In this document: one piece after another, positions 53,137 to 64,000 of the stretch
Layout: the number at the start of each line of letters is the position of its first letter
Numbering within the stretch: the stretch's first letter is position 1
Assembly (NCBI GenBank): GCA_043228905.1
Contig: JBHGNT010000003.1
Coordinates: 6,696,001 to 6,760,000, forward strand
DNA length: 64,000 nt
Direction of reading: 5' to 3'
From: Azolla caroliniana
Lineage: Eukaryota; Polypodiophyta
Position numbers and translations under genes: made by a program
Notes under the pieces: generated by a model
Told to the model about the DNA's origin: nothing
The model's input: the letters and a program-made list of their open reading frames with translations, nothing else
Database searches by the model: none

Positions 53137-54240
53137 TAGATATTTTACTCCGGTTGGTGTTATTATAGGAGTAAAAGGAACAACATCTCAAGGAGACTGT
53201 TACTATTTTGATGTGTCCAAGGAAGGAAGATTATGGCAGACTGATGTGGAATCGTCAATTTGGCAAACGACATTGCAACATCCGGTGAGAGTGATTGGTA
53301 AATCGGGTAAAAGATGGATTTTAGATCCTTCTCCTTCTGATAGTATGTTATTTTGCCAACTATGGGTTTTAAAAAAGAAGTCATTGTTGGACTTGCATCG
53401 GGATCCATCAGATTATCTTTGGAAACATACAAATCCTTCGTCTCATACTAAATTTTTTCAATATTCTGTGAAGTTGGGACGAAAGTTGCTCTAAGTAGGA
53501 AATTTCATCCACCATCCGCTATGAAAGTGTGGTTGGCGAAGGGGGCCTCTTTAATGGATGCATCTAAATATTGGAAGTGGTTATGGAGTATGCGGATTCC
53601 CAGGAAGATTGTCCTTTTTCGTTGATTATTGATCCATTATGCACTACCGGTTCGGGCTTGGTTGCGACAATTAGATAGTAAGTCATGTGGTTTTGGTTGT
53701 GGATGTATGATAGAATCAATTAAGCATGTATTGTGGTCTTGTCCTAAAATTATGCAAATATGGCAGAGAGTATTAAGGTTGTTGATATTGATACATGCTA
53801 ATTGTGTGGTCACTTGGGGTGCGGTTAGGTGGGGAATTCTAGAGGGACAACTCTTGTTATATGAAAAGGAAGATATAGTGGAAGCTTTTCACATAGTTCC
53901 TCCTCATATACAAATGGTTCAACCTTTTATAAGTGACAGTTTGCAATTTAGGGATGATATTATATGGAAGACAATTTCATCTATTCTGATGTGGGTAATT
54001 TGGAAGGCGATAATGTCACTCAGGATGCTTTAGTTATAATTGTTGAATTCTGGTTGTTACTTGTTCATACATCACGCGGTCAGTATGAAAGTTTCACAGG
54101 CAATGTTGATGCCATTTTCAGGAAACAAATGCATTTTAAAAGGATATGGACCTCTATGCTCATTTTTAGGGAAGATGGAGATCACATAATTTGGATGCAT
54201 ATTGTTCTCGTCATTTTGGGAAACAATGTCTACTAACTTT
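53137..54240 (+). pseudogene. LINE ORF2 C-terminal fragment, right of the gypsy insertion
   Basis: Contains DCYYFDVSKEGRLWQTDV, WILDPSPSDSMLFC, KFFQYSVKLGRKLL, MIHYALPVRAWLRQL, the Cys box CGFGCGCMIESIKHVLWSCP, and TWGAVRWGILEGQ, colinear with the 36.3-kb minus-strand LINE. Stops and frame changes occur near 53492, 53623 and 54033. Inactive. Confidence 0.85.
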
Positions 54241-55734
54241 GTTTATGGACATTCTGTTGTTACAGATTTTGGGTGCTATAGGTTACATTGAATTCTCAAT
54301 TGCAGTTTGGGAGGAGTAGATGATAACAATCTTGGAGATATGTTGTATAAATATGTGTATTTTTTGCATATACACATCAAATTGACTATGAGGAATGGCG
54401 CTGGAAAGTTGTTGTTGTTGCACAAGTTGCAAGATGGATTATGAAAGAGAGGCATTAGTCAAAGTTTGAAAAGCAGAAATCCAGAAACAAAAACAACAAA
54501 TTGCTTGAAGTTTAGCTAAAAACATTTTTACTTTCTGGCATTCAAGTGAAGCACTTCTTACAAATATTGTTACAATGATAATGTTTTTATGTCAGTTTTA
54601 TCAAGCAGTAATTCGGAAAAAACAGCCATTGATAAGGTATCGTCAATGTTGTGGCATTTCTCAAAGTTTGTGCTCAGAGGAAGGATCTTTGTGAAGGTTA
54701 TAGAATACATGCATATATTGTGAGAAAAGGGTTGCTTGAAAAAAGCTCGTATCTAGCAACTGATTTGATCAACATGAAATGCGTCAATTTCAGGTTATGC
54801 ACAAGAAGGCCGAATTTATGAAGCTTTAAAAGCTTCAAAAAGATGCAAAACGAGGGCATCTCTTCTTATTGCTTGATCACCCCTTATTGCTGGCTATGCT
54901 CAACAAATCGGCTATGATGAGGGTACAAGGGGATCGGTTGGTATATTTGTTTATCCAACACAACTTTTGTATTTCTTATAATTTAATAATACCAAGGCGT
55001 ACCTTTTATTTTGGGGGGGGGGGGGGGGGGGAGAACCTAATCGCTCAAGAGAGCCACAAACCACTAAACCTTGCTTTGATCACAATTCAATTTTGGCTTG
55101 AACCCAACCTTTGCCAATCATTAAATGTGCATATACTTCTTAAGTTATAAAGTTAAATTTGCAATAAAAGTGCCCACAAAGTAGTAAGTTGTTTACGGTA
55201 TGATTTAAAGCAAGATAAATTACAAATCCACAAGCCAATAAAGGTTCTACTTGAACAATTGAATCCCCATGCCAAACTGAATACAACTTGAACTGTTTTG
55301 CAATTTTGCAAACCTAAACCGAACCAAGATGAAATGATTAAGTTGGGGTTTCGTGGTTTGATATGGCACAAACCAAAGCATTGCCTGATTCCTACCAGCC
55401 ACACGTGTGATGCTATATTTGTGGAGTTTCTTTCCTATATATGGTTGGCAAAAGGAAAGTCACTCAGGTGCAGTTAACATTGATTTGTCGGCCTTGGCAC
55501 CAACGAGAGAGAGATTCTAATAGACAGACATATAAACAAACACACATAGACAATTGTCCAAGCAAGATGTTCCAAACCACATAGACTACTAATCTGCGTC
55601 CCTCGACCAAATAGGATCTGATCGATACCCCCACCCCTCCTCTCTCCTCTCAGCAACGTGTCTTTGAATCATCATGTGCAACTGGCTAAACGCTCGGAAC
55701 ATGATAATTCAATCCGAGTGCTCGTTGATGCATC

Positions 55735-56075
55735 AACTCCCAAGCAGACAGACACACATAGACACAAACATACACATAAAGATAGGCACGAACACACAGA
55801 CAAAGACAAAGACAGACACAAACATATAGACAAAGACAGACACAAACATACAGATACAAACACAAACACATAGACAAAAGACAGACACAAACATACAGAC
55901 AAAGACAAGACACAAGCATACATATACAAATGCCTACTATTGACCCGTGGGATTTGGGCACCTGCTCGCCCAAACCATCACAGACACAAAACATACAGAC
56001 AAAGACGGACACAAATATACAGACAAAGACAGACACAAAAACACAGACAAAGACAGACACAAAGACATACAGACA
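55735..56075 (+). repeat. CAGACA/CAAACATA minisatellite with embedded repeated block
   Basis: Tandem GACAAAGACAGACACAAACA units. A 34-bp non-repetitive block, CCTA(C/T)TATTGACCCGTGGGA then TTTGGGCACC, appears at about 55932 and again at about 56082, each time followed by CCCAAACCATCAC, showing a larger duplicated unit of about 150 bp. Minus-strand Val/Cys-rich ORFs are artefacts of it. Confidence 0.85.
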
Positions 56076-56517
56076 CAGATGCCTATTATTGACCCGTGGG
56101 ATTTGGGCACCCTGCTCTCCTGCCCGCCCAAACCATCACATGTTCTCATGGTTCCATCCCCCAACACACACACACACACACACACAAAAGAAAACATTTC
56201 TCAAGTAAATTCTTTTCTTCCCTCTCAAAACCAATGGCCTCTCCTTGACTGCTCATGCCTTGAATTGTGCTTCCTGCACACTATTAGGGTTTTTTTTTTT
56301 TTTTTTGGGCGATGGCGATCTGATTGGTAACAGTCTCAGCATTTATCCCGTCTTCTTCAGACCCTCCAGTAACTTATATGGTGGGGAGAGTTGTTTTTAT
56401 TTTTTGGTGATGGCCATGCCGACCTGAAGTCCTCCTCCTGTCTTCTTCGATTTGGAAAGGTCTCAGTGATGAATGAACTCGGCGATCTGAAGTTGCGGTA
56501 GAATTAGTCTCCCTTTC

Positions 56518-56546
56518 TTCTTCTTCTTCTTCTTCTTCTTCTTCTC
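56518..56546 (+). repeat. CTT microsatellite upstream of RFT1
   Basis: Ten or so CTT units, 32 bp before the RFT1 ATG. CT-rich leaders are frequent in plant genes. Confidence 0.85.
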
Positions 56547-56577
56547 CAGACCCTCGAGTAAATTGAATGCTGGAAAA

Positions 56578-56641
56578 ATGGCTCAGAACACAAACCAAGA
56601 AGGGGGATCCCACCTTCTACAAACATTTTTTCACCTCATGG
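56578..56641 (+). CDS. RFT1: RFT1 exon 1
   Basis: [21 protein letters not shown] plus one base. The donor is GC (56642-56643, ATGG|GCAAGA). Reading on to the first GT donor would add residues that do not fit the family. Confidence 0.8.
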
Positions 56642-59600
56642 GCAAGAATCTTCTCTCAATTTCTGTATGTTGTTTGATAGTCTATTGTGATAGGAAATTC
56701 ATTCCAACGGCTCATCATCAATCATACTACAGCATGTGTTTTTGTCGATATTCTATATGTCTGTGTGCATATAAATAAAAAGAAATTAAATCCGATATTC
56801 ATTAGTAAAATAGCTTTCGGGCATATAGGTATACCGTTAGGAATGGTGATAGCAAAATAAGCCCCATCTTCAATACTAGTTGACTGGTCATAGGAAAATA
56901 ATCCCATATGGCCATCATAACCGGCAAGAACAGTATGTTGATCATCTATCCAATTCTGTATGTCATGTAAAAATTAAAAATTAAATTTAACACTAATGAG
57001 TAAGATCTGTCTCTCAAATTCTATTTATGTTTCATTGTATATATAACGATCAGAAACTATATCCAATATACATGTATCCATTCAGTTTCACAGATTGCGT
57101 CTCGGGTCTTATCTTTCTTGTTGAATCTTCTGATTGCACGTCGTCTCTCACAGGAAGATTATGGGGTAAATGCTCATTCTCAATTAACTCATTAATGTGA
57201 AATTCATTGTTTTTTATATATATTATAAGTCACAATTCTTGAATAAGGCTAGTTTTATTATTGTTATCATCAATCATGATTCTTATATAAATTACCAAAA
57301 TTTGTATTTTGAGCAATGCAAAATAGCTTATATTTTTTATCACCTCTGCTAGCTTTTTTTCGCCAAATAAAACTCTTTAAAGAGATGCCAGGATGCTCAA
57401 TTTACATTCATGCAGATAGCTTAAATCAAAATGAAACACCTTGGCACCATATCAGTTTTATGAAAGACCATTGACATTTTTATGAAGATCTTAATTTGCA
57501 ATTGGGAAACTTGTTAAATGAAAACATTCACAAAATTTGAAGGGATTATTCTCATAATTTTCGAACCTTGTTGGTATACTTCCAACTGCTCCAGTCAACC
57601 CCTATAAGAGAGGAAAGGGGTATAAATTGACCACATCAATTGCACAGAAAATTGTGGAGACAGAGATTTATAATTGCTCAAATAGCACAAATAATTGCTT
57701 GACAGGGAGCTGACCAATGATATGTAGGGAAATATTAAAAAGTGAGGGGAATTTGTCTAAATAAATAAAAAACGTAGGGGTATTGAGGTAAACCATGAAG
57801 TGTAAAGGCGATTTTCAAAGTGCAAATTAGACCAAACTTGGATATGTTACCACTGAACCAAACACTCGATAACACCCAAAAAATGCATCTCTCTACATCC
57901 TTTCAGGTTTGTAAACTTGTTTTTTCATTCAACCCAAGTTTCCAACTCATATTTTCTCTTCCAAAGCATGGATGCATTAGCCTATCCAATTTTTTCTTTG
58001 ACCAAGTGTAAAATGAGAGAAAGTAGGAGATAATCGTAAACACATGTTAATGGCCATCCCAGAGATTTCCAATCAAAATCTGTGTAGTAGCTATCCTCTA
58101 AGAAAACTGATGGTTAAAAGATTTAACCAGGGTTAATGTACATGTAATCCGAAGATGTGGTTATGATGCATTAATTGATTAAGCGACGACTTAAAAAATA
58201 ACTGTAGTTAATAAGGATGTTAAAGATAACCATATGAAGGACCTGTTGCTCAACATTAATATCATGCCGTGAAGGAACTGATGGACCCGTGATTTTTAGG
58301 CCACATGATTTGGTATATGAATTAGATGCAATGACCTCTATCTTGTTTTGAAATTGTATCTCTTATTTCCTGTGAATGTATGGATGTCAAACATAGAATG
58401 GATACCATATATTGATGCAAGAATGTTTCTCCATGCAAAGAGCAGGAGTTTTCTCTATTGTCGAATCACTAAAGATGAATATTCAGAACAATAATAAGTG
58501 CCAGGTGTTTTCCTTCTTGATCCTCAAGCATGTTGACCTTTATCTTATGCCGTTCATGTCACTGGATTATGGTTTTGTGAATTGCAATTATCTTTGCAAC
58601 TTTAGAGGTGAAGAGCATCGGAATAATATTTAATTGCCTAAAGACTATTAAATCTTTATTTTTTGCTTTTCCTCTCTTTGCAAGATTTGAAATCATGCAT
58701 GCAAGATTTGAAATCATGCATGCAAGATTTCAATAAAAATACTTGCACACATTCCAAATTATTGGAAAGGAGCAAAATGATCACAAGGAAAGTCAAATAA
58801 TATAAGGGAAGGTTATTGAGATGTTTGAAATTAATATCCACGGCAGTAATGGTGCTGAAGGGATGACAATGCCAGAGAGTTTGTTTCTTGGTTTAGACTT
58901 GAACTCATGTCTCTTAAAGGATGCAAGAAGGGAGGTATTCCCTTATATATTCGAGGCAGCAAAGATCTTAAAATAGGTTGACATCTTTTAGTGAACTCAT
59001 GTCACTAAAAGATGTCAAAGTTTAAAATAATAGTTTGCATTAACATTTAATTAGGCACCAGCCTTCACTATGATGATGACTGAATGATTTTGCAGATACT
59101 TCTTTTTATTTAAGAAAATAGATCTTCAAGCAGAATCTTCTCTTTACGCAGGTCTTTGCAATACAATTCCACCTTTTGATAACAACCGTTTTATTCTTGA
59201 GCAGAGAAGGGTTTCGACGAGCATGCCTACGAACTGAGTTTAGGTAATAAACTTGGTTTTTGTGAATCAAAAATTTCTCTGGGAATTTTGCCTTAGCTCT
59301 AGAAGTGATCATTCTGATTATGTCTAGTGGAACTTGGATGTGACAGCTATGCAGTCTCAAAATCAACAAATGGAAACAAACTCATGGCAATCGCCTGGTT
59401 AACAGTTCCGTTCGGAGTGATTCTATCACTACTATCTTATGTATTCGTTTTGAGCCAAAATGCTGTCAGAATCTCAAAAGAATCTACCCATGCATTTATG
59501 GTTTTGGGTATGAATCTTGACATAATTTCTTTACAAAACTGATTTGTTTTGGCATCCACTCGTTTTGAGGCAGTAGGCAAATATATCTTCCCCTCTCTGT

Positions 59601-62600
59601 GCACTACTATAAAAACTTTTTATAATATACTTGAATTAGACACTACTTATGTGTGGTAATGTCCTGTAAGGTTTAAAAGTTGCCATACATCCTACTGATA
59701 AAAGAGAGTGGAGTGTTAAGTATGCTGAAAAACTCGTGAGATACTCATGGGTATGGTTTGTACCTCAACAATATAGTTTTCTCAATGCCAGACACTGTCA
59801 ATCAGAATTTACTTACACTTCAAAATTGAGGTAATTCAAGTGGGTGATGGTGTACATTAAAAACTAAAGAGATGTGCTACGGTGCCTTTTAGTTTGTAGT
59901 CTGCATTGTTTCGCCATCGATGTAATCATATATGTCCACTTTAAGCATTTTTATTTGCTCAATTGACTTCCTATATACTTGCTATTCAAAAGGTTTGTTT
60001 TTAACTGACTGCATTTATATCTGTGCAGGTATATCATGTATTATAGAAATTCTGAGCGAACCTCTATATATATTAGCACAGAACATGCTTTTGCTGCAAT
60101 TGCGTGTGAAGGTTGAAGCATTGGCTACGTTCGTTCGTTGTTTAGTTACATATATATTAGTTGTACAGGGCATTGGCAAGGTTTGTAATCAATTGATGGC
60201 TTAATTCAAGCAGCAATTATTAGTATAAATCTTAATAAGTATTGAACCAATTAAATATGCCTACAGTCTTGTCTGATCATCCTCGTAACTTGACTTTCCT
60301 GATCTAATCGATTTCTAACTTAACTGCCGTCTTATTCTCAAATTCTATGTCAATTGCCTGGTTTATCTTCTTATATTTTCTTATTGCCTCCCAGCTCCAC
60401 AATCACTTCCTTCTCAGGTTTGTTTTTACTTCACATACTTCACAATCACTTCCTTTTCTCTTCATTCACGGGCATTGGACATAAGTCTTAGTCAAAACAT
60501 GCAGGAGACCTGGGAGGTTTTTCTTTACATCACATACTTAAACTTTGAACTTCACTTCTTGCAATTCTCCTCTTCATTCACGGGCATTGGACATAAGTCT
60601 TTCTCAAAACATGCCGGAGATCAGGGAGAGCAGTAATACATATAATTTGAAAAATAGTGAATAGGACTTAGAAGTTTAGACATGTAGTTTGTGCTTTCAA
60701 AGGTTATGCAGAAGCATGGAACCCTACACAATTCTGGTTTGCTCACAGAAATTTTATCACACACCCTGCACAAGAGAATTAGTAGTCACTCAGTTTTACT
60801 GCTCTTGAAGAACTGATAAATGCGAGTGATTAATTCTTTAGACTCTTGGAAGAATAACATGCTGCAAAGTAACATTACCTCAAGACTGTTGATGTCTCAG
60901 ATTTCTATAAATTATGAGCATGCACCAACTAGCTCAAGAGATTTATTGGATTTCTTGAAATTCTTACCATAGAAAATTGAGGCTCTTGTTTGACAAACCT
61001 AAATTTTATTTACCATAATTCCAGAATAGAAAGCTATAAAACTGCCCCCTAGTAGTTGCATTTTATGCATCTACTTTGGAATTCCTATATCTTCTTTCGT
61101 TACTGTATTCATTTCTAGTTTTTGTCATGACTTCATCTTTTTGTGACATATCAAGTACTTATCTTATGTTGAGTATATACCATTTTCACAATGTCGAGGA
61201 GATTATTTCGCTGAAATTTTCCAAAAGGCTACATCTGTGTTTCTTATTTCCTATTGCCATTTCACAAATGAATTCCATCGTAGTCATTTTTTTAAGCGCC
61301 ACATGAGAAAAATCTAGCTCATCTTCTCTGGATACTGCACAGATTTTGCCTCATACATTGATAACCTTGTCGAGAAAGACCTTTAATCTCAAAAGAATAA
61401 TCATCTGATCTTATTCTCTCTATTCTTCTGTATGGCCCTCAGGGAGAAGAATCATATAGCCTTTCAAAATAATCACAGCACTGGGCCTTTTAACATCTGG
61501 ATGTCCTATAAGTATTGTGTTAAGTTGTTTTCTACATACTCAAAGCAAGATGGTAGGATTTCAGTTTAATACCTATTTTTAAAGAGAGATGCATTGCCGC
61601 CTCATTTATGTTTTGTATCTAGCCTTCCTCAATAAGGAAATATTTTTCGTCTGAGAATAGTAAATGTCTATTGTTGGCTATGTATTTACAGAATGAAAAA
61701 AATGGACTCTTTAATTGTGCAGGCTGGGGGCATACTGTTTGCTTATGCTCAAATGTCATATGCTTCATGTGTTTTTTTGGGGTACTGGAGTTATTTTCTT
61801 TTCTTCTCGAAATTAAAAGCTGAGCTGGTTGAGAACAGATCTTCTGTGGGTGCTTACTTTTTGCCCAAATGGTATGGCTTTTCTTTTCTTTTGCAATCCT
61901 TATAAGTATGTTCCATATCCACATCTTGATTCTTTTGTACTTCTACTCTGTAGGCACATGTGGAAGCACATTGATAAACAAGTATTCTACTTGGCTATTA
62001 TGTTTACTTTTCAGTCATTTCAAAAACTGATCCTTCAAGAAGGGGAAAAATTCGTTTTACTAATTTTTGATACAACTTACAACCAGGGAGTCTATGGATT
62101 AGTTGACAATTTAGGTAACAATTTGTAGATGAATGCCATTTGCATACTTTTTTCCAAATGCTCTCTGTGACACATCAATGGACATATTTGAAATGGATAT
62201 TGGTGGTAGGCAGCTTAGTAGTGAGATCAATTTTCCAACCGTTTGAGGAGAGTGCATTCACAATTTTTGCGAAGACCTCAAGCTCTGACAATAGTAAGGA
62301 CTCTCTTTGCCTTTTTCTGGTCCTAATCATAACGAAAACAGGGTCTGCCATGAAAGCGTGTTTATGGTTTTAAGAAAACTAGAATCTTCTGACAGTTGTA
62401 TGCATACAGGCTCAGGATCTCCTGCATATGAGAAGCTTCATGATGTTGTAGTTCCAGCTCTCAAGCTTGTCACTTTGATAGGTAGTTCTAAAGGCCATAG
62501 TTCTCATTTTTTTACCTTGAGTTCACACTGAATTACAACATTATGTTAATGTGTTTATGTCAGAGTTATCATCCAAGTGATAGGTTGATTTTTGGTGTTT

Positions 62601-64000
62601 ATGTTAACATGTTTATGACAGTCTTATCATCAGTTATTTGTGAGGATGAGGAAACAAATTTCTTAAAAAATAAGGCTTCCAGTATGGGAAAGAATTGTAA
62701 ATCCCTTTGATACCGATCAAGTACAGCTTATAATGTTTGACTTACCATCTTGGGTTATGCCACTGGCACATAATTAGAAAATAGAAACAAAAAGTAGAAA
62801 GTAATAGCATTGAGGATATTATTACCTTAATGTATTATGATTGATGTTTCCCCCTGCTAGGTGTTCTGAAATATTCGATTACAGCCATGCCATGACTACC
62901 ACTATATAACTGTGAATAGGTTATATCAAAAAATTTACGAAAAGCAGGAATACCTTTACTCCTTGCGTCCACTATAGGTCCATCTCCCTGTTCTTCTGAC
63001 ATGAGTGGTCACAGTTTTTGAGAGCATAGAATGGACTTTTGCACAGTTTTCTAGGTACACTATATACAATGAAACTGTAGGCACACCATAAGCCAAGTAC
63101 ATACAGTGCTGTGCTGGCTGTCGGATTTTGTGCATGAATCTGTAGGTATTTCTTTACATAACTAAGTAAACTTTTAACATTTGTTACCCTGAATCTATTC
63201 CTCAGCCCTAATTGGAAGTATATAATCTCTGACCTTCCACCTGACAACTATTAGTATGAACAACCTCATGTATAATCCCTGAGTAAAAGTACAATGATTT
63301 GAGAAATGGAGATTGGAATGTAGGCAGTAGATTTGGTCCTTGCTTCTTTACAGACTGGTTGAGTTTTTGTACAAGTTCTTCCTTGTTGTTGAGATAAGGT
63401 TGTCTCACAAGAGCTTTATAGATCGATCTTAAGTTGGATAAATGATGAAGCTTAGATTTACTGCAGGATTGATTTTTGCGACATTTGGTCCAAGTTATTC
63501 TTATGTCCTCCTAAGGCTTTTATATGGAGCGAGATGGAGTGATGGAGAAGCAGCGACAGCACTAGCTTGCTACTGCTTTTACATATTGATGCTTGCTCTC
63601 AATGGTAACCCCTTCTTTTTATAAAATCTTTTTCTTTTGAGTGTTTCTTATTGATGACAGCAAATGTTTCCATACCACCGCCATGCATCTTGATACTTTC
63701 TCTCAATGGTAACCCATTTGTATATAAATTGTTTTCTTTTTTAGTGTTTCTTATTGCTGACAACTCTCCCTACAACCCCCATAACTGTCCCTGGATCCTT
63801 GTTGCGGAGCTCTAGTGTCATATTGCCATGTTCTTTACTCTTTTTTAATCTAACATTTATATCATGTGGATGATGGCTCTAACTTAGGTTTTATATGTCA
63901 TGTTGGTTTTAGTATTTATTTCATTTCATTTGTCTTTCAGGTACAACAGAAGCATTTTTACATGCTGTTGTGACCAAAAGCCAACTTGCTCGGTCAAATA
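56578..64000 (+). CDS. RFT1: RFT1 homologue, 11 exons visible, 3' end outside window
   Basis: RFT1 is a polytopic ER membrane protein needed in N-glycosylation after Man5GlcNAc2-PP-dolichol is made; whether it is the flippase itself is debated. The gene was assembled from family motifs and splice phase: exons 56578-56641, 57086-57165, 59152-59243, 59347-59507, 60029-60180, 61723-61871, 61954-62114, 62210-62293, 62410-62481, 63467-63604 and 63942 onward. Phases match at every junction. Diagnostic blocks: [101 protein letters not shown] and [19 protein letters not shown]. Start ATG 56578 ([11 protein letters not shown]) gives the usual short N-terminus before TFFHLM. Intron 1 needs a GC donor. 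No retroelement coding is visible in the introns. Confidence 0.93.
57086..57165 (+). CDS. RFT1: RFT1 exon 2
   Basis: Follows TTCAG. Encodes [20 protein letters not shown] then SQEDYG, ending at GGG|GTAAAT, phase 0. First membrane segment. Confidence 0.9.
58679..58730 (+). repeat. Short tandem repeat in RFT1 intron 2
   Basis: GCAAGATTTGAAATCATGCA occurs in nearly three tandem copies. No coding role. Confidence 0.85.
59152..59243 (+). CDS. RFT1: RFT1 exon 3
   Basis: Follows TTTACGCAG. Encodes [20 protein letters not shown] then [10 protein letters not shown], ending AG|GTAATA, phase 2. The REGFRRAC block is the most diagnostic RFT1 signature. Confidence 0.95.
59347..59507 (+). CDS. RFT1: RFT1 exon 4
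   Basis: Acceptor GTGACAG is the only nearby AG giving the right phase. Encodes [20 protein letters not shown] then [20 protein letters not shown] and on to AFMVL, ending G|GTATGA. Confidence 0.85.
60029..60180 (+). CDS. RFT1: RFT1 exon 5
   Basis: Follows TGTGCAG. Encodes [20 protein letters not shown] then [20 protein letters not shown] and ends VVQGIGK at AAG|GTTTGT, phase 0. Confidence 0.95.
60428..60620 (+). repeat. 112-bp imperfect tandem duplication in RFT1 intron 5
   Basis: TTCATTCACGGGCATTGGAC then ATAAGTCTT at 60461 recurs at 60573, each followed by CTCAAAACATGC(A/C)GGAGA-type sequence. Confidence 0.85.
61723..61871 (+). CDS. RFT1: RFT1 exon 6
   Basis: Follows TTGTGCAG. Encodes [20 protein letters not shown] then [20 protein letters not shown] and ends at AAATG|GTATGG, phase 2. 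Confidence 0.93.
61954..62114 (+). CDS. RFT1: RFT1 exon 7
   Basis: Follows CTCTGTAG. Encodes [20 protein letters not shown] then [19 protein letters not shown], ending TTAG|GTAACA, phase 1. Confidence 0.95.
62210..62293 (+). CDS. RFT1: RFT1 exon 8
   Basis: Follows GGTGGTAG. Encodes [20 protein letters not shown] then KTSSSDN, ending ATA|GTAAGG, phase 1. Confidence 0.92.
62410..62481 (+). CDS. RFT1: RFT1 exon 9
   Basis: Follows GCATACAG. Encodes [20 protein letters not shown] then TLI, ending ATAG|GTAGTT, phase 1. Confidence 0.9.
63467..63604 (+). CDS. RFT1: RFT1 exon 10
   Basis: Follows TACTGCAG. Encodes [20 protein letters not shown] then [20 protein letters not shown] and ends MLALN with AATG|GTAACC, phase 1. 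Its 3' edge and donor are duplicated downstream. Confidence 0.95.
63582..63765 (+). repeat. Imperfect duplication of RFT1 exon 10 end and donor
   Basis: TTGATGCTTGCTCTCAATGG|TAACCCC.. with TTGAGTGTTTCTTATTGATGACA (63586-63659) is echoed by TTGATACTTTCTCTCAATGG|TAACCCA.. with TTAGTGTTTCTTATTGCTGACA (63690-63762), offset about 104 bp. Confidence 0.85.
63942..64000 (+). CDS. RFT1: RFT1 exon 11 (partial)
   Basis: Follows TTTCAG. Encodes [19 protein letters not shown] and continues past the window end. Confidence 0.93.

Larger units (their letters stand above)
54241..56577. other. Intergenic DNA between LINE fragment and RFT1
   Basis: No gene recognised. It holds a 19-base G run at 55013-55031, the minisatellite at 55735-56075, a CA microsatellite at about 56163-56188, a poly-T run at about 56288-56307, and a CTT run at 56518-56546 just upstream of the RFT1 start. 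The last probably lies in the RFT1 5' UTR or promoter. Confidence 0.6.

Noticed and set aside
54255-54320. ILGAIGYIEFSIAVWEE phrase as a possible upstream exon
   Set aside because: Ends in a stop, lies next to decayed LINE sequence, and does not match the RFT1 N-terminus.
55672-56197. Val/Cys-rich minus-strand ORFs
   Set aside because: Translated CAGACA minisatellite.
57166-57195. Read-through of RFT1 exon 2 into VNAHSQLTH
   Set aside because: Looks superficially like the next RFT1 residues but stops at once; exon 3 at 59152 continues the family alignment properly.
59106-59369. 87-codon minus-strand ORF
   Set aside because: Antisense shadow of RFT1 exon 3.

Overview
This is nuclear DNA of a land plant. 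Both recognisable host genes are plant-type and contain spliceosomal introns or plant-type domains, and almost everything between them is plant retrotransposon: Ty1/copia elements primed by initiator-Met tRNA, one Ty3/gypsy element and several L1-like LINEs. The long introns, low gene density and LINE-rich background suggest a large, repeat-rich genome, possibly a fern or another non-flowering plant. That placement is inference; the sequence does not prove it.

Layout. 1-1005 (-) is the 5' part of a PB1-domain gene, with GAA tracts in its leader/promoter. 1006-6062 is AT-rich sequence with a minisatellite and no gene I can support. 6063-24408 is a four-level copia nest. An old LTR (LTR-C) was hit by Copia-A (6479-24290, target duplication TTTTC). 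Copia-A integrase was hit by Copia-D (8654-20805, duplication GCTTT). Copia-D gag-pol was then hit, on the opposite strand, by Copia-B (11606-17117, duplication GTTCT), which still has a complete polyprotein of about 1357 aa. 24409-26270 holds microsatellites and an LTR remnant rich in hairpins.

26270-32730 has a long uninterrupted reverse-transcriptase ORF without endonuclease, a tRNA-like SINE and a decayed L1 LINE. 34430-42770 has LINE fragments and a minus-strand L1 LINE with ORF1 and ORF2 (36299-42070) followed by a tandem repeat. 43301-53131 is a young gypsy element (LTRs 419 bp each, duplication TGGTT) inserted inside another LINE. Beyond pol it carries about 3 kb of accessory coding sequence: a globular region followed by a long coiled-coil region.

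56578-64000 (+) is the RFT1 gene (ER N-glycosylation, dolichol-linked oligosaccharide). Eleven exons can be placed by splice phase and family similarity, including a probable GC-AG first intron. The gene runs off the window.

Most intriguing signals: (1) arrays of short hairpins in the copia LTRs, where stems change in a compensatory way while loops and spacers stay alike; (2) seven consecutive inverted repeats in the Copia-A LTR; (3) accessory coding regions between pol and the 3' LTR in both Copia-A and the gypsy element; (4) a 472-bp duplication bracketing a foreign LTR in the Copia-D leader; (5) premature stops nearly all explicable by C-to-T change at CAG, CAA or CGA codons, suggesting methylation-driven decay.
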